DNA of 45,438 bases from Akkermansia muciniphila. GTDB lineage: Bacteria; Verrucomicrobiota; Verrucomicrobiia; Limisphaerales; UBA9464. The first letter of the stretch is position 1; every line of letters starts with the position of its first letter. The position numbers were made by a program, and so were the translations under genes. Under the pieces are notes generated by a model, which did not search any database, had not been told where the DNA came from, and worked only from the letters and a program-made list of their open reading frames with translations. Location of the stretch: NCBI GenBank assembly GCA_945883815.1, contig CAMCYJ010000023.1:1-45438 (forward strand). Direction: 5' to 3'. Of this stretch, positions 33,928 through 42,700 are shown one piece after another.

Positions 33928-34842
33928 ATGGTCCCCCGCCCCACCACCAATGATGCTCCGCTTCGATCGTGCCTCTACGAGGCTCGGGTGATGCACAATC
34001 GTCTCGAACCCCGGGTGCACCATTTCGAATACGGGATCTTCCTCGCCTGCCTCGACCTCGACGAATTGGACGCCCTGGATGCCCGCCTGCGGTTCTTCAG
34101 CCGCAATCGGCGCAATTGGTTGGAGTTCCGGGATTCCGACCATCTTCCCTATCCGGAGAGTTCTGGACCCACGAGCCACGAAAACAGGACCCCCAAACCC
34201 GACATCAAACGGGCCCTCCAAGCGTGGCTTGAGCAGCAAGGAGTCCGCCTGACGGACAACGACCGTGTCCTGCTGGTGACCCTGCCCCGGATCGCTGGCT
34301 ACGTGTTCAACCCAGTGAGCTTCTACTTTTGCACCAAGCCCTCGGGCGACGCGCTCTGCGCCGTGGCTGAAGTGGGCAACACGTTCGGCGAATTGAAGCC
34401 CTACCTGGTGCCCCTCCAAGCCGCCCCAAGCGGCCAAGATGGCCCGGGTTTCCGCTGTGTGGTGCCCAAGCATTACTACGTGTCGCCTTTCACCGCGCTG
34501 GATGTCTGCTTCGATTTCCAACTCCGGACTCCGGGCCCTCGCCTGCGCATCGCCGTCAACGACGTCAGCGAAGGTCGCAACCTGCTGCTCACCACCCTGA
34601 ACGGATCCCAACGACCGATCACCGACCGGGAGATCCTCCGCTTGAGCCTCCGCTACCCACTGGTGACCCTGAAGGTCATCAGCGCGATCCATTGGCAGGC
34701 GCTCCGGCTTTGGCTCAAACGGGTGCCTTGGTACGCCAAGTCCCATCGACGCGACTTGCAACGGGGGGTCTTCCGGGCCCACTCGTCCCTCGCACATCCG
34801 GATTCCAATTCCGGACCCAATCCCTCGACCAAGCCCGGATAA
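33928..34842 (+). CDS. DUF1365 family protein
   Basis: A 304-residue protein. The N-terminal block SCLYEARVMHNRLEPRVHHF and FLACLDLDELDALD is the DUF1365 opening. Later blocks LLVTLPRIAGYVFNPVSFYF, LCAVAEVGNTFGE, VVPKHYYVSPF and TALKVISAIHWQALRLW-like positions complete the family. DUF1365 genes usually sit with cyclopropane-fatty-acid-synthase-like methyltransferases and a FAD-dependent desaturase or oxidase, and are thought to support modification of membrane fatty acids. The oxidase is not present in this window. The start at 33928 is uncertain; ATG 33991 would cut off the conserved LYEARV. The CFA-synthase gene follows by 61 bp. Confidence 0.9.
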   Translation: MVPRPTTNDAPLRSCLYEARVMHNRLEPRVHHFEYGIFLACLDLDELDALDARLRFFSRNRRNWLEFRDSDHLPYPESSGPTSHENRTPKPDIKRALQAWLEQQGVRLTDNDRVLLVTLPRIAGYVFNPVSFYFCTKPSGDALCAVAEVGNTFGELKPYLVPLQAAPSGQDGPGFRCVVPKHYYVSPFTALDVCFDFQLRTPGPRLRIAVNDVSEGRNLLLTTLNGSQRPITDREILRLSLRYPLVTLKVISAIHWQALRLWLKRVPWYAKSHRRDLQRGVFRAHSSLAHPDSNSGPNPSTKPG

Positions 34843-34903
34843 TGCAAATACTGAGGTTGTGGATCTGGCAAATCCGCTCAGAATTGAACTTTCGAATTTT
34901 ATC

Positions 34904-36244
34904 ATGAGCCGCACCCATCCCGAGTCGATCCTTCCGACGTTTGCCGCCGCATCTGCCGCATCCGCCGGGAATCCTTCCGACGGAGTTTCGCAGGCCACCC
35001 AGAATCCGACGTCGCCTCGGTGGCTGGAGTCCCTCGCCCAGAATCTCGTCACCTCGCTTTTCCAGCCCATGTCCAAGGGGCACATGCGGATGGTGCGTCC
35101 GGATGGATCGACCCGCGAATTCGGCACTCCCGGTCAGACTCCGTCCGCGGAGATCCACCTGCGGCGTTGGCGTTTCTTCACCCGCTGCGCCATCAACGGC
35201 GACATCGGCTTCGGTGAGGCTTATCAAGACGGTGACTGGGAGACGCCCGACTTGGCCGCCGTGATCGCTTGGTTCTGCGCGAACGTCGAACAGGCCCCCT
35301 CGATGTCGGGCTCGGCCCGGAAGCGACTGCGCTTCACGCTCCTGAATGCCGCCAACTACCTGCGGCACTTCCTCAACCGCAACTCCCTGACCGGTTCCCG
35401 CTCCAACATTGCAGCCCACTACGATCTGGGGAATGCGTTCTATTCGCAGTGGCTCGATGCCACCATGACCTACTCGTCGGCCTTGTTCGAATCGCCCGAT
35501 CAATCCTTGGAGGCCGCCCAGACCGCCAAGTACGAGCGGCTGGCCCAGGAGCTGCGCCTGAAGGCGGGCGATCATTTGCTGGAGATCGGCTCCGGGTGGG
35601 GCGGAATGGCCAGCCATGCGGTGCACCGGCATGGAGTCCGAGTGACCACGATCACGTTGTCTGAGTCACAGGCTGCCTACTGTCGGGAACGCTTCGAGAA
35701 GGAGGGCATCGCCGACCGGGCGGAAGTGCGGGTCATCGATTATCGACTGCTGACCGGCCAATTCGACAAGATCGTCAGCATCGAAATGATGGAAGCCATC
35801 GGCGATCGGTACCTCGAGACATACTGCCAGAGCGTCCAACGCCTGCTCAAGCCCAACGGAATCTTCGCCGCCCAGTTCATCACCTATCCCGACTCGCGTC
35901 ATGCCGAGTTGCGGCGCAGCGTGGACTGGATCCAGAAGCACATCTTCCCGGGCTCCCTGTTGCTTTCACTCAATCGGGTGAACCAGTCGATGCAGCGGAC
36001 CGGGTGTCTCCACCTCCACAGCCTCCACGACATGGGCCTCGATTATGGACGCACCCTTAGCCACTGGCGCGTGCGCTTCAATCAGGGCCTCGACGCCGTG
36101 CGCACTCAGGGTTTCGATGATCACTTCATCCGCACGTGGAACTACTACCTGGCCTACTGCGAGTCGGCCTTCCTCTGGCGGAACATCAGCGTGGTGCAAG
36201 CCACTTGGACAGCTCCCAACAACCGCAGCCTGATGTCGGCGTGA
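34904..36244 (+). CDS. Cyclopropane-fatty-acid-synthase family SAM-dependent methyltransferase
   Basis: A 446-residue enzyme starting MSRTHPESILPTFAAASAAS. The N-terminal region has FGEAYQDGDWETPDLAAVIA, the helical lipid-contact part of CFA synthases. The Rossmann methyltransferase core starts at about residue 165, with NIAAHYDLGNAFYSQWLDAT, TYSSALFE, KAGDHLLEIGSGWGGMASHA (SAM motif I), VSIEMMEAIGDRYLETY with the bicarbonate-binding region, and NGIFAAQFITYPD. The family adds a methylene group from SAM across cis double bonds of phospholipid acyl chains. Members next to DUF1365 often make 10-methyl or other modified acyl chains instead. The next gene starts 19 bp after its stop, so they are coexpressed. 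Confidence 0.92.
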   Translation: MSRTHPESILPTFAAASAASAGNPSDGVSQATQNPTSPRWLESLAQNLVTSLFQPMSKGHMRMVRPDGSTREFGTPGQTPSAEIHLRRWRFFTRCAINGDIGFGEAYQDGDWETPDLAAVIAWFCANVEQAPSMSGSARKRLRFTLLNAANYLRHFLNRNSLTGSRSNIAAHYDLGNAFYSQWLDATMTYSSALFESPDQSLEAAQTAKYERLAQELRLKAGDHLLEIGSGWGGMASHAVHRHGVRVTTITLSESQAAYCRERFEKEGIADRAEVRVIDYRLLTGQFDKIVSIEMMEAIGDRYLETYCQSVQRLLKPNGIFAAQFITYPDSRHAELRRSVDWIQKHIFPGSLLLSLNRVNQSMQRTGCLHLHSLHDMGLDYGRTLSHWRVRFNQGLDAVRTQGFDDHFIRTWNYYLAYCESAFLWRNISVVQATWTAPNNRSLMSA

Positions 36245-36263
36245 GTCAGGAAGGGCTCACCGC

Positions 36264-37115
36264 ATGAACCTGCCTACCCCACTGATTCTGATCCTTCTGG
36301 GATTGGTGTTCGTGGTGGCGGAAATGGTGTCGACCTTCCTGGTCGCCCGTCGTCTTCAGAACTTCGGCATCGTGGACATCATCTGGTCCGCGGGTTTCAC
36401 CCCATTGGTGTTCCTCTACCTCCTGGCCACGGCCTGGCAGGACCGCTTGCTGCCCGCCGGCGGGAGCGATTTGCAGGGGGCACTGATTTCCCGTCTCCCC
36501 CTGACCTTCATGGTCACCCTCTGGAGCCTGCGGCTCGGCCTGCACCTCCTGATCCGGGTGCGAGCTCACCATCCGGTGGAGGATGTCCGCTACGCCCAAC
36601 TTCGGAAGGAATGGGGAGCACAAACCGACCGGAAAATGCTGGGCTTCTTCCTGCTTCAGGGAGCCTTGCAAGTGGTCCTCTCCGCGCCGTGGTTGATCAG
36701 CAGCCTTCGGCCACCCACGGAGCGATCCGGATGGGTCGGCGGTTGCTTCTGGCTTGGCCTCCTGCTCTGGGCTGTGGGCATCTTGGGCGAATCCCTGGCA
36801 GACCGCCAATTGGCCCGATTCCGTGCCGATCCCGCGCGTCGCGGTCAGGTCTGCCAGGAGGGTTTGTGGCGGTACTCCCGTCATCCCAACTACTTCTGCG
36901 AGTGGTTGGTCTGGCTGGGCTATGGCGTCTTTGCACTGGCCAGCCCCTGGGGCTGGATCGGACTTTTGGCGCCGGCGCTGATGTACCACTTCTTGGTCAA
37001 CGTCACCGGCGTTCCCATGACCGAGGCATTGTCGGTGAAGTCCAAGGGTGAGGCCTACCGTCGATACCAGCAGACCACCAACGCCTTCTTCCCCGGACCA
37101 CCCCGCCACGGATGA
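36264..37115 (+). CDS. DUF1295 (steroid 5-alpha-reductase-like) membrane protein
   Basis: A 283-residue polytopic protein with about seven hydrophobic segments, the first being LILILLGLVFVVAEMVSTFL. The conserved DUF1295 motifs are NFGIVDIIWSAGF near residue 33, WSLRLGLHLLIR, and the C-terminal NADPH-binding signature LWRYSRHPNYFCEW with VNVTGVPMTEALSVKSKGEA. DUF1295 proteins resemble steroid 5-alpha reductases and isoprenylcysteine methyltransferases and are predicted to reduce a lipid double bond using NADPH. Placement directly after a CFA-type methyltransferase suggests reduction of a methylenated acyl chain, as in 10-methyl fatty acid synthesis. This is inferred. Confidence 0.92.
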   Translation: MNLPTPLILILLGLVFVVAEMVSTFLVARRLQNFGIVDIIWSAGFTPLVFLYLLATAWQDRLLPAGGSDLQGALISRLPLTFMVTLWSLRLGLHLLIRVRAHHPVEDVRYAQLRKEWGAQTDRKMLGFFLLQGALQVVLSAPWLISSLRPPTERSGWVGGCFWLGLLLWAVGILGESLADRQLARFRADPARRGQVCQEGLWRYSRHPNYFCEWLVWLGYGVFALASPWGWIGLLAPALMYHFLVNVTGVPMTEALSVKSKGEAYRRYQQTTNAFFPGPPRHG

Positions 37116-37134
37116 CCTCCGTGGGTCACCCGGT

Positions 37135-37165
37135 TGCGACAATCCAGGATCCAGGATTGCGTCGG
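37135..37165 (+). other. Hairpin between the DUF1295 and radical SAM genes
   Basis: The arms gcgacaatcc and ggattgcgtcg pair with a two-base bulge around aggatcca, giving about nine pairs. No T tract follows on the plus strand, so it is not a standard terminator. It could adjust read-through between the two genes. Confidence 0.35.
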
Positions 37166-37244
37166 GCCTCATGAAACCAACAGCTCTGCCCCATTGACGA
37201 TCGTCCCGTCGGGCCGGAGGTTTGAGGGAGCATACAGCGCGACC

Positions 37245-38594
37245 ATGAGCACCGTCACCATTGCCCCGCCGCCCACGACTTCGGGACCGCCTCTGCAGCG
37301 AGAGACAACCGCCGGGAATTACTTCGTAGCCAATTATCCTCCGTTCGCCTTCTGGAGTGCCGATGCCGTTCCAGCCTTCCACCAGACTCTGGATCAGGCG
37401 CCTCAACCCGGCGTGCCGCTGGGGCTCTACGCCCACATCCCCTTCTGCCGGAAGCGATGCCACTTCTGCTACTTCCGCGTCTACACCGACAAGAACGCCG
37501 ACGACATCAAGGCCTACCTGGATGCCCTGCTCAAAGACCTCGCTTCCTATGCACCCAAGGCGATGATCGGCGGACGAAAACCCCGCTTCATTTACTTCGG
37601 TGGAGGCACTCCGAGCTACTTGTCTCCGGACCAGCTCCGCTATTTGACCGAAGGCATGAAGCGGTTGCTTCCCTGGGATGAGGCGACAGAAATCACCTTC
37701 GAAGCCGAACCCGGAACCCTCACCGACCACAAGCTCCGGGCCATCCGGGAGATGGGCGTCACTCGACTGAGCTTGGGCATCGAACATTTCGACGACGCCA
37801 TCCTAGAGATCAACGGTCGGGCTCATCGCTCCAAGGAAATCGAGAGGGCCTACGGCTATGCCCGGGAGATCGGCTTCCCCCAGATCAACATCGACCTCAT
37901 CGCCGGCATGGTGGAGGAAACACCCGAGAAGTGGCAGGAAACCATCGCCAAGGCGGTAGCCATGGCACCCGACTCGGTGACCATCTACCAAATGGAGGTG
38001 CCCTACAACACGGGCATTTACCGGCAGATGAAGGCCGAGGGGAAGCTGGTGGCGCCCGTGGCCGACTGGGACACCAAGCGGCGTTGGGTGGACGAGGCGT
38101 TCCGAGCCTTCGAGGCACAAGGCTACACCGTGACCAGCACCACGACCGTCGTGAAAGACCCCGCACGGGTGAAGTTCGAGTACCGACAGGGGCTCTTCAG
38201 TGGAGCCGACCTCCTCAGCGTCGGCGTGGCCAGCTTCGGGCACCTCAACCGAGTTCACTATCAGAACCACCACGACTTCCAACCGTACGTCGATGCGGTC
38301 AGTGCGGGGCAGTTTCCCACCCATCGCGCTTATGTCCTGCCGGATGACGAGCGCTACCTGCGCGAGTTCATGCTCCAACTGAAACTGGGCCGTGTCTGCA
38401 TTGATGCCTTCACCGAGAAGTTCGGTGAAGATCCCCGAACTCGATTCGCAGCTCCCTTGGCGACCCTTAAATCCTGGGGATTCTTGGTGGACTCCATCAC
38501 CCATCTGGGGTTGACCCGGGATGGGCTGCTGCAGGTGGACCGTCTGCTCCAGGAATTCTTCAAGCCCGAGCACCGCACTGGCCGCTATGCCTGA
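37245..38594 (+). CDS. Coproporphyrinogen III oxidase-like (HemN/HemW family) radical SAM protein
   Basis: A 449-residue protein starting MSTVTIAPPPTTSGPPLQRE. The radical SAM [4Fe-4S] motif is CRKRCHFCYF near residue 66. IYFGGGTPSYLS, EITFEAEPGTL, LGIEHFDDAILEINGRAH and NIDLIAGMVEETPEKWQETI follow in the order typical of HemN/HemW. The fourth Cys of true HemN (CxxxCxxCxC) is missing, which argues for a HemW or other non-HemN role. The C-terminal region GADLLSVGVASFGHLNRVHY replaces the heme-binding segment of HemW. Members of this superfamily include heme chaperones, methyltransferases and C-methylation partners. It follows the lipid genes and overlaps moaC by 8 bp, so its function in this run is open. 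Confidence 0.88.
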   Translation: MSTVTIAPPPTTSGPPLQRETTAGNYFVANYPPFAFWSADAVPAFHQTLDQAPQPGVPLGLYAHIPFCRKRCHFCYFRVYTDKNADDIKAYLDALLKDLASYAPKAMIGGRKPRFIYFGGGTPSYLSPDQLRYLTEGMKRLLPWDEATEITFEAEPGTLTDHKLRAIREMGVTRLSLGIEHFDDAILEINGRAHRSKEIERAYGYAREIGFPQINIDLIAGMVEETPEKWQETIAKAVAMAPDSVTIYQMEVPYNTGIYRQMKAEGKLVAPVADWDTKRRWVDEAFRAFEAQGYTVTSTTTVVKDPARVKFEYRQGLFSGADLLSVGVASFGHLNRVHYQNHHDFQPYVDAVSAGQFPTHRAYVLPDDERYLREFMLQLKLGRVCIDAFTEKFGEDPRTRFAAPLATLKSWGFLVDSITHLGLTRDGLLQVDRLLQEFFKPEHRTGRYA

Positions 38595-39105
38595 GTTCGA
38601 TCCTGAAATTTCCAATCCGCCTCCGCTGGCCAACGGCGGTTCGCGCCTGAGCCATCTGGACGAGCGAGGCGAGGCGAGCATGGTGGATGTCTCGGCCAAG
38701 CCCGCCCTGTTTCGGGAAGCGGTGGCCTCCGGGGAGATCCGCGTGTCCCCCTCCACGCTCGACTTGATGGAGTCCAACAAAATGGCCAAGGGCAATGTCT
38801 TGGCAACGGCTCGCATCGCCGGGATTCAAGCGGCCAAACGCACCGGAGAATTGATCCCGCTGTGCCATCCGTTGCCCATTTCCCATTGTGAGATTCACTT
38901 TGAAACGCCCGAAACACGCGATCGTATCCGGATCACCGCATCGGCCCGGATCACGGCAGCCACAGGTGTCGAAATGGAAGCCCTGACTGCCGTATCCGTT
39001 GCAGCCCTCACCGTCTATGACATGTGCAAGGCGGTGGACAAGGGCATGGTGATCGGCGATATCCGTCTGCTGAAAAAAACCAAGTCGGAGTCTCCGCACT
39101 CCTGA
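38587..39105 (+). CDS. moaC: Cyclic pyranopterin monophosphate synthase
   Basis: A 172-residue enzyme of molybdenum cofactor synthesis. MoaC converts the MoaA product 3',8-cyclo-7,8-dihydro-GTP to cyclic pyranopterin monophosphate. A 20-residue leader precedes the core, which carries SHLDERGEASMVDVSAKP, KGNVLATARIAGIQAAKRT, ELIPLCHPLPISHCEIHF, GVEMEALTAVSVAALTVYDM and CKAVDKGMVIGDIRLLKK in canonical order, including the active-site Lys and His/Asp region. The ATG at 38587 lies eight bases inside the radical SAM gene, so translation is coupled. No moaA or other Moco gene lies in the window. Confidence 0.96.
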   Translation: MPEFDPEISNPPPLANGGSRLSHLDERGEASMVDVSAKPALFREAVASGEIRVSPSTLDLMESNKMAKGNVLATARIAGIQAAKRTGELIPLCHPLPISHCEIHFETPETRDRIRITASARITAATGVEMEALTAVSVAALTVYDMCKAVDKGMVIGDIRLLKKTKSESPHS

Positions 39106-39668
39106 ATTTCACCCGCTGAAGTTTGCAGGCAATCGGTGAACCGAACGCGACCATCTCCCCCGCACAAATCGCCTAGTGGGCAGAGATAGTGACCCGAATC
39201 CATCGGTCAGAAATCACCACGAATCCTCCCTGTGAACCCCGAATCGCGCTTGCTGGTACTTCCAGATCCCAGAGGCCCCAATGCCTAGACCCAAGGCGGC
39301 CCCAGATCAGTACCCTATCCACACTGTAGGCTGGGATCGGCCGAACGAATTCCCTTCCCCGGCTAAAACCCTTCCGGGGCTAAGATCACTTCCCGGGCTG
39401 AGCCCCCTTTTGAGATCCGCCACTTTTCTGGACAGCAATTTTGGCACCCAACGCACCGGTCTCTGGCGAGAGTAGGCTTGGCCGGGATCACTGTGCAGGG
39501 GTCACTCTGCAGGATTGATCCAAAAAAAACCCTCCGGGATTGTCAATCAATCTCAGAGGGTTGGTCAGATATGAAACTTCCTAGGTTTTAAGCCAGAAAA
39601 CTTAAGCCTTGGCCGTCAAATCACCTTGAGTTGAGTGCGAGCCATAGACCGTCCGAAAACAACACCGC
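39106..39668. other. 563-bp gene-free gap between moaC and the secreted Ala-rich protein
   Basis: No coding sequence is supported. At 39345-39410 lie three short related segments, ttccccggctaaaac, ttccggggctaagat and ttcccgggctgagc, spaced about 19-20 bp. A 14-bp direct repeat (atcactgtgcagg and gtcactctgcagg) lies near 39490-39512. The right end carries the terminator of the secreted protein gene. Confidence 0.55.
39522..39562 (-). terminator. Rho-independent terminator of the secreted Ala-rich protein gene
   Basis: The arms aaccctccgggatt (39528-39541) and aatctcagagggtt (39549-39562) pair over 14 positions with one mismatch and one G-T pair, around a 7-base loop. The minus strand then has a run of eight T at 39522-39529, which includes the last two bases of the stem. 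It lies about 106 bases past the stop. Confidence 0.85.
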
Positions 39669-40301
39669 TCAAAAGTCGCTCGGTTGTGAGCTGGCGTAAG
39701 GACGCTGCTGGTCAGCGCCTTTGGTAGCATCGACTTTGGCGGGAGGGGCCACCGGGACGCCGTTGGCGTTAACAACCTGTTCCGTTCGGACAACTTGATT
39801 GGCCGGAAGGTTGATCGTCTTGGCAGTCGTCGAGGTCTTCAGGGCCCGGCGAGACTTGGCCAAGGTGACTTCGCCGCGAACTTCAGCCTGCTGGGCGGGA
39901 ACCAGGCGGTCGGCCGTCGCAAGAATAACCGCGTCCTGACCTTCGGTGGCGAAGGTGGCGGCGGCGACCACAGTGCGAGCCATCTGAGGAGCGACCTCGA
40001 GGCAGGCAGCGACGACGGCCTCGGTGGCCTCAGGAGCCTTACGCAGGATCGCACCCACAACCGTGGACAATGCGGTCGGATGGCTCTTGGCCACGGCAAC
40101 CACGGCGGCCTTGGCGATCTCGATGCGGTCGGCCTTATCGGCGGAAACCACCAACTTGGCGGCGACCATCGGCATATCCACGACCTTGGATGCCAAGATC
40201 TTCTGGGTCAGAACCTGCGACTCGGTGGCGGTGAGAGCGAAAGCCGAGGTGACCATCAGCGAAGCAGCGGAGACCAGAACAGTTTTTTTCAGGAGATTCA
40301 T
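39669..40301 (-). CDS. Small secreted alanine-rich protein, unknown function
   Basis: A 210-residue protein starting MNLLKKTVLVSAASLMVTSA, a typical Sec signal peptide (Lys-Lys, hydrophobic core, SAFA-L cleavage near residue 22). The mature part is rich in Ala and Val with helical AAKLVVSADKADRIEIAKAA, EATEAVVAACLEVAPQMART, and basic LAKSRRALKTSTTAKTINL stretches, then a low-complexity PPAKVDATKGADQQRPYASS end. No known domain was recognised. A TTG at 40307 would add two residues; ATG 40301 is preferred. A promoter-like -35/-10 pair lies at 40334-40362 and a strong terminator follows, so it is an independent transcription unit next to clpX. Confidence 0.85.
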   Translation of the reverse strand: MNLLKKTVLVSAASLMVTSAFALTATESQVLTQKILASKVVDMPMVAAKLVVSADKADRIEIAKAAVVAVAKSHPTALSTVVGAILRKAPEATEAVVAACLEVAPQMARTVVAAATFATEGQDAVILATADRLVPAQQAEVRGEVTLAKSRRALKTSTTAKTINLPANQVVRTEQVVNANGVPVAPPAKVDATKGADQQRPYASSQPSDF

Positions 40302-40333
40302 AAACAAGGCTAAATACCTAACTCTGTGGCACG

Positions 40334-40362
40334 AATAAAACGAAGGAAGGAAAATACGTCAA
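40334..40362 (-). promoter_or_regulatory. Sigma-70-type promoter for the secreted Ala-rich protein gene
   Basis: On the minus strand TTGACG (40357-40362) and TTTATT (40334-40339) are separated by 17 bases, in an unusually AT-rich stretch for this genome. It lies 33 bases upstream of the ATG at 40301. Confidence 0.5.
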
Positions 40363-40391
40363 CCCTTTATGTCAAAAAGTTTTTCACATTG

Positions 40392-40409
40392 ATGAACCTG
40401 ACGGTTCAT
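40392..40409 (-). other. Hairpin overlapping the clpX stop codon
   Basis: The 7-base arms atgaacc and ggttcat flank a 4-base loop, with the clpX stop inside. A T-rich run (aactttttgac on the minus strand) starts about 10 bases later, so it could act as a weak terminator of clpX. Confidence 0.4.
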
Positions 40410-41716
40410 GCAGCTTGGCGTTGCTCCCGACGCTGAATCACCGGAGGTATCTCTCGGCGGACCACCGCCCGGTTGATTTCGACACCGACCACGTCGTCGT
40501 TGTCGGGCAATTCGAACATCAGGTCTCGGAACAGTTCTTCAGTCAGGGCCCGGAGAGCGCGGGCTCCGGTCTTCTTTCTGGAGGCCATGCTGGCCAATTC
40601 AGCGATGGCATCATCGGTGAAACACAACTCCACGCCATCCAGGGACAGGAGTTTTGCAAATTGACGCGTCAACGCATTGCGCGGACGGGTCAGCACCTCG
40701 GCCATTTGAGTCTCGGTCAGTTCATCCAGAGCAGTCACCACCGGCAACCGACCGATGAACTCCGGGATGAAGCCAAAACCCATGAGGTCTTCGGGCTCCA
40801 CTAGATGCATCAAGGGCTGATCAGCCTGCGCCACACCCAATGAGGCGGAAGAGGTCCCATCGCGGATTTCCGCACCGAAACCGATGGATCGCCGACCCAG
40901 ACGCCGCTCGATGATGCGGTCCATGCCGACGAAAGCACCGCCGCAGATGAACAGGATCTGGGTGGTGTCGATCCGGATGTATTCCTGCTGGGGATGCTTG
41001 CGCCCTCCCTGCGGGGGGACGTTGCAAACAGTGCCCTCCAGGATCTTGAGCAGTCCCTGCTGCACCCCCTCTCCGGACACGTCGCGGGTGATGGACACGT
41101 TCTCAGTCTTGCGGGCGATCTTGTCGATCTCGTCGATGTAGACGATGCCCATCTGGGCCCGACGAACGTCGAAGTCGGCAGCCTGGAGCAGTCGCAAGAT
41201 GATGTTCTCGACATCCTCCCCGACATAGCCGGCCTCGGTGATGACCGTGGCATCGGCAATGGCAAAGGGAACATCGAGAACCTTGGCCAGCGTTTTGGCC
41301 AACAGGGTCTTACCACAACCGGTAGGCCCCAGCAGCAGGATGTTGCTCTTCTCGATTTCCACCGCGCCCGTGTCATCGGGTGTCGCGGACATCGTCTCGC
41401 CACCGGCCGTGGACCGGGCAGCCGCCATGACCCGCTTGTAATGGTTGTACACGGCAACGCTGAGGGTGCGCTTGGCGCGATCCTGCCCGATGACATGCTC
41501 ATCCAACTGCCGCTTAATCTCCGACGGTTTTGGGATCCGGAGCGTGGGCACCGATTGCTTCTCGGTCTCGGAACGGGACTCCTTCTCGAGCACCCCGCTG
41601 CAGACACCGACACAGGCATCGCAAATGTACACACCGGGGCCCGCGATCAACCGTTTCACCTCGGCTTTCGATTTGCCGCAGAAACTGCACATCGTGATCT
41701 GGGTTGCGCGCGCCAT
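40406..41716 (-). CDS. clpX: ATP-dependent Clp protease ATP-binding subunit
   Basis: A 436-residue AAA+ unfoldase that feeds substrates to ClpP. Residues 10-42 form the ClpX zinc finger with [14 protein letters not shown] and CDACVGVC. The AAA+ domain has Walker [14 protein letters not shown] near residue 133, pore-1 loop [14 protein letters not shown], Walker [13 protein letters not shown], the RKH loop [11 protein letters not shown], and IGFGAE, the ClpP-binding IGF loop. The C-terminal lid region shows [20 protein letters not shown] and [11 protein letters not shown]. Everything needed for activity is visible. It is 149 bp downstream of clpP on the same strand, a standard arrangement. Confidence 0.98.
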   Translation of the reverse strand: MARATQITMCSFCGKSKAEVKRLIAGPGVYICDACVGVCSGVLEKESRSETEKQSVPTLRIPKPSEIKRQLDEHVIGQDRAKRTLSVAVYNHYKRVMAAARSTAGGETMSATPDDTGAVEIEKSNILLLGPTGCGKTLLAKTLAKVLDVPFAIADATVITEAGYVGEDVENIILRLLQAADFDVRRAQMGIVYIDEIDKIARKTENVSITRDVSGEGVQQGLLKILEGTVCNVPPQGGRKHPQQEYIRIDTTQILFICGGAFVGMDRIIERRLGRRSIGFGAEIRDGTSSASLGVAQADQPLMHLVEPEDLMGFGFIPEFIGRLPVVTALDELTETQMAEVLTRPRNALTRQFAKLLSLDGVELCFTDDAIAELASMASRKKTGARALRALTEELFRDLMFELPDNDDVVGVEINRAVVRREIPPVIQRREQRQAA

Positions 41717-41864
41717 GGGCTTTGAAGATCAGGTCTCGAACCAATACTGCCAATGATTTCCTGCCGAACGCAAAACACGGGTGCCGTGCCCGGCGGACCA
41801 CCCCAAGAAAGGTCTTGGGTCCGAGATCTTGGGTTCGCTCGGAAGCACGGCCCCGAAAAACCGA

Positions 41865-42494
41865 TCAGGCCTTGGAATCGGGAGCGATCAACGTCGGGAC
41901 TTCCTTCCGGCTGCTGACCACCTCATCGACAAGACCGAACTCACGGGCCTCTTCGGAGGACATGAAGTTGTCGCGATCGCAGGCGCGTTCCACCACCTCG
42001 TAGGGCTGACCCGTGTGCTTGGAGAGGATGGTGTTGAGGCGCTCCTTGAGCTTCAGCATGAACTTGACGCGGATCTCCACGTCGCTGGCCTGACCTTCCG
42101 CGCCGCCAAGCACTTGGTGAATCATGATATTGGCGTTGGGCAGCGCGAACCGCTTGCCCTTCGTGCCACCAGCCAGAAGAACCGCGCCCATGCTTGCGGC
42201 CTGACCGACGCAGTAGGTGTTCACGTCACAGGTCAGCCATTGCATCGTGTCGTAGATGGCCAGGCCCGCGGTGACGCTGCCACCCGGGGAGTTGATGTAG
42301 AAGTGGATGTCCTTCTTGGGATCGGTCATCTGCAGGAAAAGGAATTGAGCCACGATGACATTGGCGACCATGTCATCGACCGGTGTTCCCAGGAAAATGA
42401 TCCGGTCGACCAGGAGGCGGCTGTACAGATCGTAGCCCTTTTCACCGCGGCCCGTCTGCTCGATGACGTACGGAATATTGACAAAATTACGCAT
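41865..42494 (-). CDS. clpP: ATP-dependent Clp protease proteolytic subunit
   Basis: A 209-residue serine peptidase that forms the tetradecameric Clp chamber. The catalytic triad is Ser101 in [16 protein letters not shown], His126 in IMIHQVLGG, and Asp175 in [10 protein letters not shown]; the spacings of 25 and 49 residues match ClpP. The oxyanion region reads [11 protein letters not shown], and the N-terminal axial loop region is [20 protein letters not shown]. The second half has the handle helix [20 protein letters not shown]. There is no long propeptide. A promoter-like pair lies just upstream. A trigger-factor gene, often found before clpP, is not present; the neighbour is a divergent MFS gene. 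Confidence 0.98.
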   Translation of the reverse strand: MRNFVNIPYVIEQTGRGEKGYDLYSRLLVDRIIFLGTPVDDMVANVIVAQFLFLQMTDPKKDIHFYINSPGGSVTAGLAIYDTMQWLTCDVNTYCVGQAASMGAVLLAGGTKGKRFALPNANIMIHQVLGGAEGQASDVEIRVKFMLKLKERLNTILSKHTGQPYEVVERACDRDNFMSSEEAREFGLVDEVVSSRKEVPTLIAPDSKA

Positions 42495-42514
42495 GGTTAG
42501 TCTTTCAGCTTCGA

Positions 42515-42543
42515 AGGCTAGGGTTGACCCCGGAGAGCGTCAA
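42515..42543 (-). promoter_or_regulatory. Candidate promoter upstream of clpP
   Basis: On the minus strand TTGACG (42538-42543) and TAGCCT (42515-42520) are separated by 17 bases. It lies about 20 bases before the ATG of clpP, close for a transcript start. The -35 is good, the -10 weak. Confidence 0.4.
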
Positions 42544-42700
42544 GGAACCGGGTCCTCCCTATCGCATCGCCGACCCGAAAGCTTTGGGATCGACCCGCAG
42601 CACCTCTGGCCGCACCCTGCCTGCCATTGGCGGTGGTGATCTAATCCGGGAACCGCGCTGAACCCAAACCCCGAACGGACCCATCCCCGCTGGAGAGACC

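Noticed and set aside
41865-42494. Apparent loss of the catalytic Asp in ClpP
   Set aside because: ERD of the E. coli sequence first seemed replaced by ERA, but spacing from Ser101 and His126 shows the catalytic residue is Asp175, which is present.
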